NCBI GenBank assembly: GCA_023622765.1
Contig: JAMNYO010000070.1
Location: forward strand, 62,001-126,000
DNA from: Bacteroidota bacterium
GTDB taxonomy: Bacteria; Bacteroidota; Bacteroidia; Bacteroidales; Dysgonomonadaceae
Direction of reading: 5' to 3'
Length of the DNA stretch: 64,000 nucleotides
A program made the translations under genes and the position numbers. Each line of letters opens with the position of its first letter. Within the stretch, counting starts at the first letter, position 1. The notes below the pieces were generated by a model, which saw nothing but the letters and a program-made list of their open reading frames with translations, was not told where the DNA came from and did no database searches. Shown here in pieces: positions 43,417-52,799 of this stretch.

Positions 43417-45861
43417 CTACCGTATGTTCGCGATCGAGATGATATCTGAGAAGACACCGGCGGCTGTCACGCTGGCGCCAGCCCCGTACCCCTTGATGAC
43501 CATGGGGTACTCGTTGTACCGCTCTGTGGTGATCATGATGATATTGTTGCTCCCTTCCAGGTCATAGAAGGGGTGACCCCGTTCTACTTCCCTCAAGCCT
43601 ACTTCGCACTGTCCATAGTCGTACGAGGCCACGAAGCGTAGCCGTTTCCCCTCTTTTGCCAACTTTTCGCGCCGTTCTTCAAACGAGGGATCCATCTCGG
43701 GGATGGCTTGCCAGAACTCCTCGAGGCTTCCATCGAAGTATTTTTGGGGGACGAAGAGGGTTTTCTTTACGTCTTCCTGGTTTACAACTGCCCCAGCTTC
43801 TCGGGAAAGGATCACCAGTTTCCGTATCACGTCTAGTCCGCTTAGGTCGACCCGTGGATCGGGTTCGGCAAATTTCGCGTCCACCGCCATGCGTATCGCC
43901 TGACTGAACGGATTCTCTTTGCTCAGCGTGTTGAAGATAAAGTTCAGCGTACCGGAGAGTACCGCCTCCAGCTTCACGATCTTGTCACCCGAGTTGATCA
44001 GTGAGTTCATCGTGTTGATGATGGGCAACCCGGCACCCACGTTCGTCTCGAAGAGGAACTTCACCCCGGCTTTCCGGGCGGTCTCCTTCAACTGTCGGTA
44101 ATTGTCGTAGTCCGACGAGGCGGCGATCTTGTTGGCGGTGACCACGGAGATATTCTTCCCCATCAGTTCACCGTACAGTTTCGCGATATCGGGACTCGCG
44201 GTGCAATCCACGAATACCGAGTTGAAAATATTCATTTTTACTGTCTCGTCACGTATTCGTTCGGGGGAGCTCTTGTAGCCGTTAGTCATCAGGTTGTCGA
44301 AATATCCCTCCAGCGGGATCCCTTCGCGGGCGAAGAGGGCCCTCCTTCCGTTAGCGATGCCCACCACGTTGATGCGCAACTTGTTTTGTTCCTTCAGGGT
44401 CTGCTGCTGCTGTTGTATCTGCTCAAGTAGCTTCCCCCCCACCGTGCCGGTACCCACCACGAACAGGTTCAGCTCTTGGTAGGGCGACAGGAAGAAGGAG
44501 TCGTGTATCACGTTGAGCGACTTCCTAAGGTCCGTTTTGGCGATGACGCAGGAGATGTTCGTCTCACCGGCACCTTGCGCGAGGGCTACGATGTTAATCC
44601 CGTTGCGTCCCAGTGCGCCAAAGAACTTCGCGGCGATACCCGGCACGTGCCTCATGTTTTGCCCCACGATGGCGATCGTTGCCAGGTCATACTCCACCAT
44701 GATCTCGTTGATGCTCCCCATCGCGATCTCGTGGGCGAACTCGTTCGACAATACTTTCTGGGAGAGCGGGGCATCCTGCGTTCTCACACCAATGGAGGTG
44801 CTGTTCTCGGAGGAGGCTTGTGAGACGAGGAAAACGCTGATACCGTTATTGGCCAGTGCCGAGAAGATGCGCTTGTTCACCCCGATCACGCCGACCATCC
44901 CCAGTCCCTGTATGGTAATCAGGGCGGTATCGCTGATGGAGGAGATCCCTTTGATGATCTTCCCGTCCCCGGTAGGTTGAATGTTCCGTATCCATGTCCC
45001 CTCCCTCTCAGGGTGAAACGTGTTCTTCAGGTGGATGGGGATATTCTTGTGATAGACAGGAAATATGGTGGGCGGGTAAATCACCTTGGCGCCGAAGTTG
45101 CTCAGCTCGATCGCTTCGGTGAACGAGAGCTCCTCGATCAGATATGCCGAGTTAATGATCTTCGGGTCGGCTGTCATAAATCCATCCACGTCGGTCCAGA
45201 TCTCCAGCACCGAAGCATTCATGGCGGCAGCGATGATAGCAGCGGTGTAATCCGATCCCCCCCTACCCAGGTTGGTGATGTCGTTGGTATCATGACTCGA
45301 CGAGATGAATCCTGGCACAATAGCTACTTGAGGCGGCGGCATTTTGGCGAACGTTTCGCGTATTAGCTCGTTGGAGCGTTTCAGGTCGGGTATATGGCTG
45401 TTGTACTGTCGGTTGGTCTTGATGAAGGTGGTTGCATCATAGAGTTCTGCTCCATCGATAAGTTTGCTGATAATAAGTGATGAGAGCCGTTCACCGTAAC
45501 TCACGATCTTGTCGGAGGTCTTTTGCGACAGGTCGCCGATCAGGAAAACCCCTCGAAGGATGTTCTGCAGTTCATCGAACAGTTGGTGTACCTTTGTTTC
45601 AAGTTCACGCTTGATATCTTGTTTCAAAACCATCTTCTCGATAATCACCTCGTGACGGGAAATTACCTCATCAAGTAGGCCTTTGTACCCGGCGTTGCCG
45701 TTCAGCGCGAAGTCGGCCGCCAGGAGGAGGCGGTCTGTCACTCCATCCAGTGCCGATACCACCACGATCACGGGCTCTTTTTGGTTCTCGATGATTCGCT
45801 TGACCCGTTGTAAATTTTCGGGACTCCCCACCGATGTCCCCCCAAACTTCATCAGTTTCAT
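43417..45861 (-). CDS. thrA: Bifunctional aspartate kinase / homoserine dehydrogenase I
   Basis: This 814-residue fusion protein carries out the first and third steps of threonine synthesis. Residues 1-290 form the aspartate kinase (MKLMKFGGTSVGSPENL; GRGGSDYTAA). Two ACT domains (about 310-455) are the usual threonine sensors. The homoserine dehydrogenase starts with the Rossmann motif VVGTGTVGGKLLEQI (about 465) and includes FETNVGAGLPIINT and the lysine-containing catalytic stretch. It heads an operon of thrA, a homoserine-kinase-like gene and thrC. Feedback control is expected via the ACT domains. No clear leader attenuator was found in the 550 bp upstream. Confidence 0.97.
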   Translation of the reverse strand: MKLMKFGGTSVGSPENLQRVKRIIENQKEPVIVVVSALDGVTDRLLLAADFALNGNAGYKGLLDEVISRHEVIIEKMVLKQDIKRELETKVHQLFDELQNILRGVFLIGDLSQKTSDKIVSYGERLSSLIISKLIDGAELYDATTFIKTNRQYNSHIPDLKRSNELIRETFAKMPPPQVAIVPGFISSSHDTNDITNLGRGGSDYTAAIIAAAMNASVLEIWTDVDGFMTADPKIINSAYLIEELSFTEAIELSNFGAKVIYPPTIFPVYHKNIPIHLKNTFHPEREGTWIRNIQPTGDGKIIKGISSISDTALITIQGLGMVGVIGVNKRIFSALANNGISVFLVSQASSENSTSIGVRTQDAPLSQKVLSNEFAHEIAMGSINEIMVEYDLATIAIVGQNMRHVPGIAAKFFGALGRNGINIVALAQGAGETNISCVIAKTDLRKSLNVIHDSFFLSPYQELNLFVVGTGTVGGKLLEQIQQQQQTLKEQNKLRINVVGIANGRRALFAREGIPLEGYFDNLMTNGYKSSPERIRDETVKMNIFNSVFVDCTASPDIAKLYGELMGKNISVVTANKIAASSDYDNYRQLKETARKAGVKFLFETNVGAGLPIINTMNSLINSGDKIVKLEAVLSGTLNFIFNTLSKENPFSQAIRMAVDAKFAEPDPRVDLSGLDVIRKLVILSREAGAVVNQEDVKKTLFVPQKYFDGSLEEFWQAIPEMDPSFEERREKLAKEGKRLRFVASYDYGQCEVGLREVERGHPFYDLEGSNNIIMITTERYNEYPMVIKGYGAGASVTAAGVFSDIISIANIR

Positions 45862-46417
45862 ACGATTAGTTTATTTTTTATTATACTCTATACCATCTTT
45901 TACCATGGAAAGAGAAGGCAACGCGTTGAAGCAAAGGGGCCTCTCAACTGCCCTTGGTGTAACCCATTCCTTCGAAGGGGATAGGTTGTTGTAAAAATGT
46001 GTTGATGTTAAAAAGCGCACACCGGATGGTGGCGAAAAAAGCAATGAATGCTTGCGGACGTGAAAAAATTACATAACCCCCCAAGGGGTCATGGTCATTG
46101 TAGCAGTTGCGTGGAGGTGCATGAAATAAAATCCTTGCATAGCTGTCGTGTGAATTTGTTGCAAAGATAGGCCAATAATTGATAATGTGAAATAAAAAAC
46201 GAAAAAAATTGTCTATCTGTCGGGTAACAGTCCGCATGATTCGATGTTTGTGAATAGCCCCTCACGTTTCTATTTCCATACCGTGTTGCATACGTTGAAT
46301 TTGAAACCAAAAATACCGACACTATCTTGTGTGAGCGTGGAATTTTATTAACGGGTAAATTTCACTATTTTTGGGGTGCGGTATTGAAAAGTGATCCGCT
46401 GAAAAAACAGCTTGAAA
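45862..46417. other. 556-bp divergent intergenic region between thrA and sulfatase
   Basis: No gene is supported. Two minus-strand -7 candidates (TATCTTTG at 46169-46162, TATTTTTG at 46315-46308) and one plus-strand candidate (TATTTTTG at 46366-46373) are present, each without a clear -33. A 97-codon minus-strand ORF (45944-46237) has atypical composition and was rejected. I found no attenuator-like run of Thr or Ile codons. Confidence 0.4.
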
Positions 46418-47842
46418 ATGCACATGATGAACCGTAAGAAGAGAAACAGGCTATTTGCCTTGGGGGCATCCCTTTCCGTGTTGGCACCGTTAAGCGCGCA
46501 ACAGAAGCCGAACGTGGTGTTTATCATTGCCGATGATTTGGGGTACGGCGACTTGAGCTGTTACGGGCAGGAGAAGTTTCAGACGCCCCATATCGACCGG
46601 CTAGCGCTAAATGGTATCCGCTTCACCCGTTCCTATTCGGGAACGACCGTGAGCGCACCATCCAGGGCGAGCCTGGTGACCGGGTTGCACACCGGACACG
46701 CGCCCATCAGGGGCAACAAAGAGATAAAACCTGAGGGGCAGTCACCACTCCCGGCCGGTACGTTCACCCTTTTCCACCTGTTTAAGAACGCGGGTTATAC
46801 CACCGCTGCCTTTGGCAAGTGGGGGTTGGGTTACCCCGGTTCCTCAGGTGATCCCATGAACCAGGGAGTCGATCGCTTCTTTGGGTATAACTGCCAAAGA
46901 AAGGCACACAACTACTATCCGGCTTACTTGTGGGATAACCGTTCCAGGGTATGGTTCCCCGAAAACGACGGTGGAAAATCGATCACCTACTCGCAGGAGG
47001 TGATCCAGGGGGAGGCTTTGAAATTTATCGACCAACAGCAGGGGAATTCTTTCTTCCTCTTCGTGCCGATGGTGCTCCCGCACGCCGAACTGGTTGTTCC
47101 CGAGGATAGCCTCATCCAGCAGTTCAGGGGGCGCTTCCCCGAGATCCCTTACGTGGGGGTGGACGCGAAAACCGCCTTTGAAAGGGGTGGCTATCGCTCC
47201 CAAGCGCATCCACGCGCCACGCACGCGGCCATGGTCACACGCATCGACCTTTACGTGGGGCAGATTATCGACAAGCTCAGGGAGACAGGTGCTCTAGAGA
47301 ACACGCTGATCGTTTTCACCAGTGATAACGGGCCGCACCGCGAAGGTGGTGGCGACCCGGACTTCTTTAACAGCAACGGGATATATCGGGGGTACAAGCG
47401 GGACCTGTACGAGGGGGCCATCCGCGTTCCTACCCTCGTCTCATGGGAGGGTAGGGTGCCATCGGGCAGAGAGAGCGACCACCCGTTTGCCTTTTGGGAC
47501 TACCTGGCCACGTTCGCCGAGCTGACCGGTCAACCGCTTCCGGTGGAGAGCGATGGGGTAAGTATCTTGCCCTTGTTATTGGGTGACGAGGGACAAGCGG
47601 AGCACGACTACCTCTACTTCGAGTTTCACGAGCAGGGCGGGCGGCAAGCGGTGATTCAAGGCGAGTGGAAATTGCTTCACCTTGATATTCGCGAGGGTGG
47701 TCGTTACGAGCTTTACAACCTTGCGTCCGACCCATCGGAAAATCACAACCTCGTGAACCTCTACCCGGGTAAGGCAAGGGAGCTAAAAGAGCTCATGAGG
47801 GGAGCGCGGAGCGATCACCCCGATTGGCCGTTGTTCAGGTGA
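46418..47842 (+). CDS. Exported serine-type arylsulfatase
   Basis: The protein has about 474 residues (starts at ATG 46418, 46424 and 46427 are all possible and change only the signal). The signal peptide ends near LSAQ. Metal site VVFIIADDLGYGDLSCYG; active-site motif S-A-P-S-R (Ser79 from ATG 46418) with ASLVTG after it; later FTSDNGPHREGGGDP. It is Ser-type and therefore depends on an anSME. Its architecture resembles arylsulfatase A / GalNAc-6-sulfatase-like S1 enzymes. It is convergent with the fucosidase gene (67-bp gap), not in its operon. Confidence 0.87.
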   Translation: MHMMNRKKRNRLFALGASLSVLAPLSAQQKPNVVFIIADDLGYGDLSCYGQEKFQTPHIDRLALNGIRFTRSYSGTTVSAPSRASLVTGLHTGHAPIRGNKEIKPEGQSPLPAGTFTLFHLFKNAGYTTAAFGKWGLGYPGSSGDPMNQGVDRFFGYNCQRKAHNYYPAYLWDNRSRVWFPENDGGKSITYSQEVIQGEALKFIDQQQGNSFFLFVPMVLPHAELVVPEDSLIQQFRGRFPEIPYVGVDAKTAFERGGYRSQAHPRATHAAMVTRIDLYVGQIIDKLRETGALENTLIVFTSDNGPHREGGGDPDFFNSNGIYRGYKRDLYEGAIRVPTLVSWEGRVPSGRESDHPFAFWDYLATFAELTGQPLPVESDGVSILPLLLGDEGQAEHDYLYFEFHEQGGRQAVIQGEWKLLHLDIREGGRYELYNLASDPSENHNLVNLYPGKARELKELMRGARSDHPDWPLFR

Positions 47843-47909
47843 TTACTCCAAAAACAGTTGACCTTAGGTTATTGCCGCACGTTTTGGAATGAGTCTCTTG
47901 TTCGAATGA

Positions 47910-49298
47910 TCACTCCAGGTACAGTTCAATCACCGGTATCTCCACGTTCGGCTTGATGACCGGTAGCCGCAGGTTCAAGTCGGCCTCCGTGGCGATACTC
48001 CCCTGCATGTGGTGACCGTATGGAGCGGTGATTAGGATCTCCGACGCGTCGTGCAGGAACTGTGCGTACTTCACTTTTCCCTTGTACCCTGGTAACCGGA
48101 AATTGGTGATCGGGTAGTCCAGCAGGTGGATGTACAAACGGTTGGTCGTGGGGTTGTAGGTGAGGATGGTGTGCTCGGGCGCTTCAAACTCTTCGGGCGC
48201 TTGCGTGCAGCCGTAGATCGAGCGACCGTGCAGCTTCATCCACTCGCCCATTTCGGCCAGTGCCTTGTCGGCCCGTGAGTCGAATGTTCCCCTCGCGGTG
48301 GGTCCCACGTTCAGCAGCAGGTTCCCGCCCTTGCTCACCGTTTCGATCAATAGCACAAGAAGCTGCCGATTGTCCTTCCAGGTCTGCTCGTCACGGTAAT
48401 AGCCCCACGATCCGGAGAACGTTTGGCAGGTCTCCCAGGGAACCTTCTTCCCGTCGATCTCCGGCCAGCTCTGCACTTTGAACTGCTCCGGCGTGGTAAA
48501 GTCCCACCCACCCCAGTACTCCTTGAGGTCGGCCCGGTCGTTCACGAGGACATCCGGCTGAAGTTGGCGCACCATCTTCATCAGTTCTACCGCGTCCCAG
48601 TCGTCCCGTCCCTTTCCAAACTTACCCGGGAACGAGTAGTCGAGCCACAGCAGGTCGATTTTCCCGTAGTTGGTAAGCAGTTCACGAACCTGGTCCTTCA
48701 GGTACTGGCGGTAGATGTCCATATCCCTCCCTTCATTCAGTCGGGCGTACTCCTCCTCGGAGGATGCGCTTCGCGGGTGTACACGGTCGATGGAGTAGTG
48801 CGGGTGATGCCAGTCGATGAGCGAGTAGTAGAACCCCACCTTCAGCCCTTTGGCCCGGAAGGCGTCCACCCACTCCTTGATGATATCTTTCCCGTATGGT
48901 GTGTTCGTTGCCTTGTAGTCGGTGTACTTCGAGTCGAACAGGCAGAAACCTTCGTGGTGCTTGCTGGTGATGACGGCATACTTCATCCCCGCGGCCTTCG
49001 CCTTGGCAGCCCACTCCGCGGGGTTGAACAGGTCGGGGTCAAACAGTTCGAAATATTTTTGGTACGCCTCGTCCGAAATGCGCTCGTTTTTCTTGATCCA
49101 CTCGTGCCGCGCCAATTGCGCGTAGAGTCCCCAGTGGATGAACATGCCGAATCGGTCTTCGGTCCACCACTTCATCCGTTCCGTTTTCTCGGCCTCCGTC
49201 TCGTTCCAGATAGCCATCTCCCTGTTGTCGGGAGTCTGGGCGAGGATTCCCTGGATGGAGAAGAGACCGAGGCACAAAATAATCAACACTGTTCTCAT
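47910..49298 (-). CDS. Exported alpha-L-fucosidase (GH29)
   Basis: This 462-residue enzyme has a signal peptide (cleavage near ILAQ). GH29 marks are RFGMFIHWGLYA (about 49-60), SKHHEGFCLFDS, FYYSLIDWHHP and the nucleophile in KIDLLWLD (Asp220). A C-terminal beta-sandwich follows. It removes alpha-linked fucose from glycans. As the last gene of the minus-strand set 55497-47910, it acts with the sulfatases and the GH123-like protein on a sulfated, fucosylated glycan (inference). Confidence 0.92.
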   Translation of the reverse strand: MRTVLIILCLGLFSIQGILAQTPDNREMAIWNETEAEKTERMKWWTEDRFGMFIHWGLYAQLARHEWIKKNERISDEAYQKYFELFDPDLFNPAEWAAKAKAAGMKYAVITSKHHEGFCLFDSKYTDYKATNTPYGKDIIKEWVDAFRAKGLKVGFYYSLIDWHHPHYSIDRVHPRSASSEEEYARLNEGRDMDIYRQYLKDQVRELLTNYGKIDLLWLDYSFPGKFGKGRDDWDAVELMKMVRQLQPDVLVNDRADLKEYWGGWDFTTPEQFKVQSWPEIDGKKVPWETCQTFSGSWGYYRDEQTWKDNRQLLVLLIETVSKGGNLLLNVGPTARGTFDSRADKALAEMGEWMKLHGRSIYGCTQAPEEFEAPEHTILTYNPTTNRLYIHLLDYPITNFRLPGYKGKVKYAQFLHDASEILITAPYGHHMQGSIATEADLNLRLPVIKPNVEIPVIELYLE

Positions 49299-49392
49299 AG
49301 TGGGTTGTTTTGTATTCGCTAATGTTAAAGACCTTTGAAATGTTTTTTACTTGACGCTAATCGGTGCCCTATAGCGAAGTGTTTAATAATCG

Positions 49393-50925
49393 CTACTGTT
49401 TAGGATTCCGTATGCGTTCATACGCTTCCGTCATCTCCTGCAGTTTCTCCGGCTCCGATTCGGCTAAATTTACCTGTTGGCCGAGGTCGTCTGCCAGGTT
49501 GTAGAGTTGGGGCTCACTGGAATTGCCTAGCTCGATGTTGACCATCTTGTTGACAGCGGGACCTTTATAGGGTGGGATAAACACCCAATCACCCTGTCGG
49601 TAAGCTGTTTTGGTTGTTGCCTCCATGATCAGCTCCGAGCGCCCTTTCTCACTACGACCTAAGAATGCGTCGAGCAGCTCCTCACTATCGGGTCCCCTTT
49701 GGTCGCTTCCTACCAGTTTTGCCAGCGATGAGAAGAGGTCCATTTGCATGACCACCGCGTCGGAAACAGCGGGTTCTACCGTTCCTTTCCAGTAGACGAG
49801 GAACGGCACCCGTGTACCCCCTTCGAAAAGGCTGTATTTCCCTCCGCGGAATGGCCCGGACGGTTGGTGGTCTCCCAGTTTCTCCTCTGCGTCATCGTAA
49901 TAGCCGTCATTCACAACTGCCCCGTTGTCGCTGCTAAAGATAATCAGCGTGTTTGCCATTAGGTTCTCCTCCTCGAGCGTTTTCAACAGTTCGCCCACGC
50001 ACCAGTCCGCCTCCACGATCACGTCGCCACGCGGTCCCATACCCGATGTTCCCACGAAGCGCGGGTGTGGTGTTCGGGGCACGTGCGGTTGTTGCATCGC
50101 GTAGTAGAGGAAGAAGGGTTTCTCCTTATGGTTTCGGATATAGTCTTGCGCTTTCTGCAGGAAGTCGTCTGCCATATCCTCGTCGACCCACATGGCCGAT
50201 TTGCCCCCCTTCTGGAACCCGATCCTCGGTATCCCGTTATGGATGGAGTTGTTATGGCCGTTAAACCACATCATGGTGGTGCATAGCTCCGGGTTATCGA
50301 GACCAGTGGGTTCCCCCTCGAAATTCTCCTGGTAGTTCACAAAGAGCGGGTCGTCAGCCTCAAGTCCGACGACCTGCCCGTTTTCGAGATACACCGTGGG
50401 TACCCGGTCTTGCGTGGCCGCCATGATAAAGGAGTAGTCGAATCCCAACTCGTTGGGGCCCGGTGCTACCCGCTGGTTCCAGTCAACCGTTCCACTGCCC
50501 AGTCCCAGGTGCCATTTACCCACGATTCCCGTGTGGTATCCTTTTTCTTGCAGCATTTTGGGGAGTGTCATCCGGGCGGTATCGATAATCAGTGGCGCTT
50601 CGCCGGGCAGGATTTGCGCGCTTTTCTCGCGCCACGGGTATTCGCCGGTAAGCAACGCATACCTGCTGGGGGTACTGGTGGCGGAGGAGGAGTACCCGTT
50701 GGTGAAGCGTATCCCCCCGTGAGCCAGCCTGTCCATATTGGGCGTCTCAATTTTCGTAGCCCCGTAGGCACTCATATCGCCGTAGCCCAGGTCGTCCATG
50801 TAGATCAGCACCACGTTTGGTTGCTGGGGTACTTGTTTCTCGCCCTGGCACCCGGCAAGTAGTGCCACGGAGCCAAGCCCAAGAAGTTTTGCTGGTGTTG
50901 AAATTGCTTGTCTCTTCATTTTCAT
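49393..50925 (-). CDS. Serine-type sulfatase lipoprotein
   Basis: This 510-residue sulfatase has a lipobox LAGC (Cys26). Metal site NVVLIYMDDLGYGDMSAYG; active-site motif S-T-P-S-R (Ser84-Arg88) followed by YALLTGEYPW; FSSDNGAVVNDG. The surface lipoprotein form (Cys then QGEKQ) suggests membrane anchoring. Ser-type, so anSME is required. Its leader is nearly identical to that of namZ. Confidence 0.88.
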   Translation of the reverse strand: MKMKRQAISTPAKLLGLGSVALLAGCQGEKQVPQQPNVVLIYMDDLGYGDMSAYGATKIETPNMDRLAHGGIRFTNGYSSSATSTPSRYALLTGEYPWREKSAQILPGEAPLIIDTARMTLPKMLQEKGYHTGIVGKWHLGLGSGTVDWNQRVAPGPNELGFDYSFIMAATQDRVPTVYLENGQVVGLEADDPLFVNYQENFEGEPTGLDNPELCTTMMWFNGHNNSIHNGIPRIGFQKGGKSAMWVDEDMADDFLQKAQDYIRNHKEKPFFLYYAMQQPHVPRTPHPRFVGTSGMGPRGDVIVEADWCVGELLKTLEEENLMANTLIIFSSDNGAVVNDGYYDDAEEKLGDHQPSGPFRGGKYSLFEGGTRVPFLVYWKGTVEPAVSDAVVMQMDLFSSLAKLVGSDQRGPDSEELLDAFLGRSEKGRSELIMEATTKTAYRQGDWVFIPPYKGPAVNKMVNIELGNSSEPQLYNLADDLGQQVNLAESEPEKLQEMTEAYERIRNPKQ

Positions 50926-50978
50926 ACGATTATTTTATTCTTTTACATTTCAGTGTATGGAACTCGCTATTAATCATG
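50923..50978 (-). repeat. Leader repeat upstream of sulfatase gene (copy 2)
   Basis: See 29305-29358. On the minus strand both have GCGAGTTCCATACAC and AAAATAATCGTATGAA around the start. The next 20 bases (50979-50999) match 29461-29481 instead, as if the namZ copy had been split by about 100 bp. Confidence 0.7.
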
Positions 50979-51064
50979 CTCGTTTCACACGATTATTTAT
51001 ATTTTTTACATTTATATTTCACTTACTATTTGGAACGTTTTTTAATCATCTGCTTTTGCGCTGA

Positions 51065-52678
51065 TTACTCGTCCGGCCAGGGGCATATGTCCTCTACCCC
51101 ATCCACGTGATTTTTTTCGTTACTTGAGGGGTGTTCCGTCTCCCGTTTAGTAGCTTGACTCAAATCCCCGTTACGCTTAAAGGAGGGGCGTAGCGCGTTC
51201 ACTCTTCGGAGGTATTCCCCCAATTCGGTGGCCAGCTGTTGCACCTGTTGAGGTTCTTTCTCGGCACGGTTCATGGTCTCGCCGATATCGTTGTTGATAT
51301 TAAACAGCTCCTTCTTACCGGTATCGTAGTAATGTATCAGTTTCCAGTCGCCTTTCCGAATGGTGCTTGTGGTGCCGATACCGGGGCCCTCGTTCCCCCA
51401 TAGGTTCGGGTAGTGCCATACCAGGGCTCGTTCCTTGTAATTCGTTTCTTCACCCCTAAGCTTAGGGATAAAGCTAACCCCATCGATTGGTTGCTTGGTT
51501 TTTCGCTCCTCCACTTGCGCGATATCGAGGACGGTGGGGAAAAAGTCCTCGATGATCACGTAGTCGTCGCACCGGCTACCCGGTGCCGTTACGCCTGGCC
51601 ATTTCACGATCATCGGCACGCGGATGCCCCCTTCGTAAGCCGACCCCTTACCGCTATTCAGTGGTGCGTTCTGGGTATGTAGTGGCGCGTCGCGCCAACG
51701 CGTGGAGGTCGAGAATCCGCCGTTGTCCGACATGAAGATAACCGCCGTGTTCTCTTCCAGCCCATTTTCTTCCAGCCACCCCATAATGTCCCCCAGGCTT
51801 TTATCCATCCCTTCGATGAGTGCCGCATACGCTGCCTCCTTCTCAGATAGCCCGGCATCCAGGTATTTCTGGTAGAACCGGGCGTCCCTGTCAATGGGTA
51901 TATGGATCGCGTAGTGTGCCATATAGAGGAAGAAGGGTTGCTCCAGTTTCTTGGCTTTGTCGAGTGCGCTCAACGCCTCAAGGGTCAGCGCCTCCGTGAC
52001 GAACGTGTCGCTGCCCCAGTACTTCTCCAGTCCGGGAACCGCTTGTGGTGGTGACGGACTGCCGTCGGTCCGGTTCCCGTAATTCTTTTCACCGTGGTAA
52101 CTGGTAAGTCCCCCTCCGGCATGACCCGCTATATTGACTTCGAAACCGAAGTGATGCGGGTTCTCCCCCGGGGTATCTATTGCCCCCAAGTGTGATTTGC
52201 CACAGTGAATGGTATGGTAGCCGCTATTTTTCAATAGTTGGGGTAATGCTGTGACTTCGTACGTGAGCGGTATGCCGGGTGACTGGCTAATGCCATTTAA
52301 GTTCCACACGGGGAAGGTAAGGGTGGTACTCTCCTTGTCGCTACTTTTGTTTTTATGGAGCGTCCAATTGGTCACCCGATGTCTGGCGGCATTCATACCC
52401 GTCATCAGGCTAACGCGGGTGGGCGAACTAACGCTGCATGCGTACGATTGCGTGAAGGCCATTCCCTGTGCTGCCAACCGCTCCATATTGGGCGTATGGT
52501 ATCGCTCGTTAAGGGGTGTTTTCTCTTTCCAAAAGGGGTACGACGTGTCCTGCCACCCCATGTCATCGACCATGAAAAGGATGATGTTGGGGCGTTCACC
52601 GGCAACGGCACCGTTTTGCGGCGATAATCCCATCAGCGGGGCCAGAGCGACCGGTGCTATTTTTTTAAAACGTCTCAT
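51065..52678 (-). CDS. Exported serine-type sulfatase
   Basis: The protein has about 537 residues from ATG 52678 (MRRFKKIAPVALAPLMG). A GTG four codons upstream is less likely. It has a signal-like N terminus. Metal site NIILFMVDDMGWQDTSYPF; active-site motif S-S-P-T-R (Ser84) followed by VSLMTGMN; MSDNGGFSTSTRWRDAPL. The C terminus has an unusual basic/acidic tail. It is the fourth Ser-type sulfatase of the window. It is followed after about 140 bp by the leader and the next sulfatase, so both have their own control or share one transcript. Confidence 0.87.
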   Translation of the reverse strand: MRRFKKIAPVALAPLMGLSPQNGAVAGERPNIILFMVDDMGWQDTSYPFWKEKTPLNERYHTPNMERLAAQGMAFTQSYACSVSSPTRVSLMTGMNAARHRVTNWTLHKNKSSDKESTTLTFPVWNLNGISQSPGIPLTYEVTALPQLLKNSGYHTIHCGKSHLGAIDTPGENPHHFGFEVNIAGHAGGGLTSYHGEKNYGNRTDGSPSPPQAVPGLEKYWGSDTFVTEALTLEALSALDKAKKLEQPFFLYMAHYAIHIPIDRDARFYQKYLDAGLSEKEAAYAALIEGMDKSLGDIMGWLEENGLEENTAVIFMSDNGGFSTSTRWRDAPLHTQNAPLNSGKGSAYEGGIRVPMIVKWPGVTAPGSRCDDYVIIEDFFPTVLDIAQVEERKTKQPIDGVSFIPKLRGEETNYKERALVWHYPNLWGNEGPGIGTTSTIRKGDWKLIHYYDTGKKELFNINNDIGETMNRAEKEPQQVQQLATELGEYLRRVNALRPSFKRNGDLSQATKRETEHPSSNEKNHVDGVEDICPWPDE

Positions 52679-52799
52679 AGTATCTATCACTTATCGTTAC
52701 TTGCTCTGTCATACTTTACCAACCTTCAGCTTCCTGCTTTCCACTTACCACTTTTAACTTACCTCTCTCTTTTCAGCAGCACCTCTCCCACTGCGTTTA

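Noticed and set aside
45944-46237. 97-codon minus-strand ORF upstream of thrA, considered as a leader peptide
   Set aside because: No run of Thr/Ile codons and no attenuator hairpins; composition unlike real genes nearby.
48423-49322. 299-codon plus-strand ORF opposite the GH29 gene
   Set aside because: Mirror of the fucosidase coding pattern, with Val/Leu/His-rich composition typical of shadow frames.
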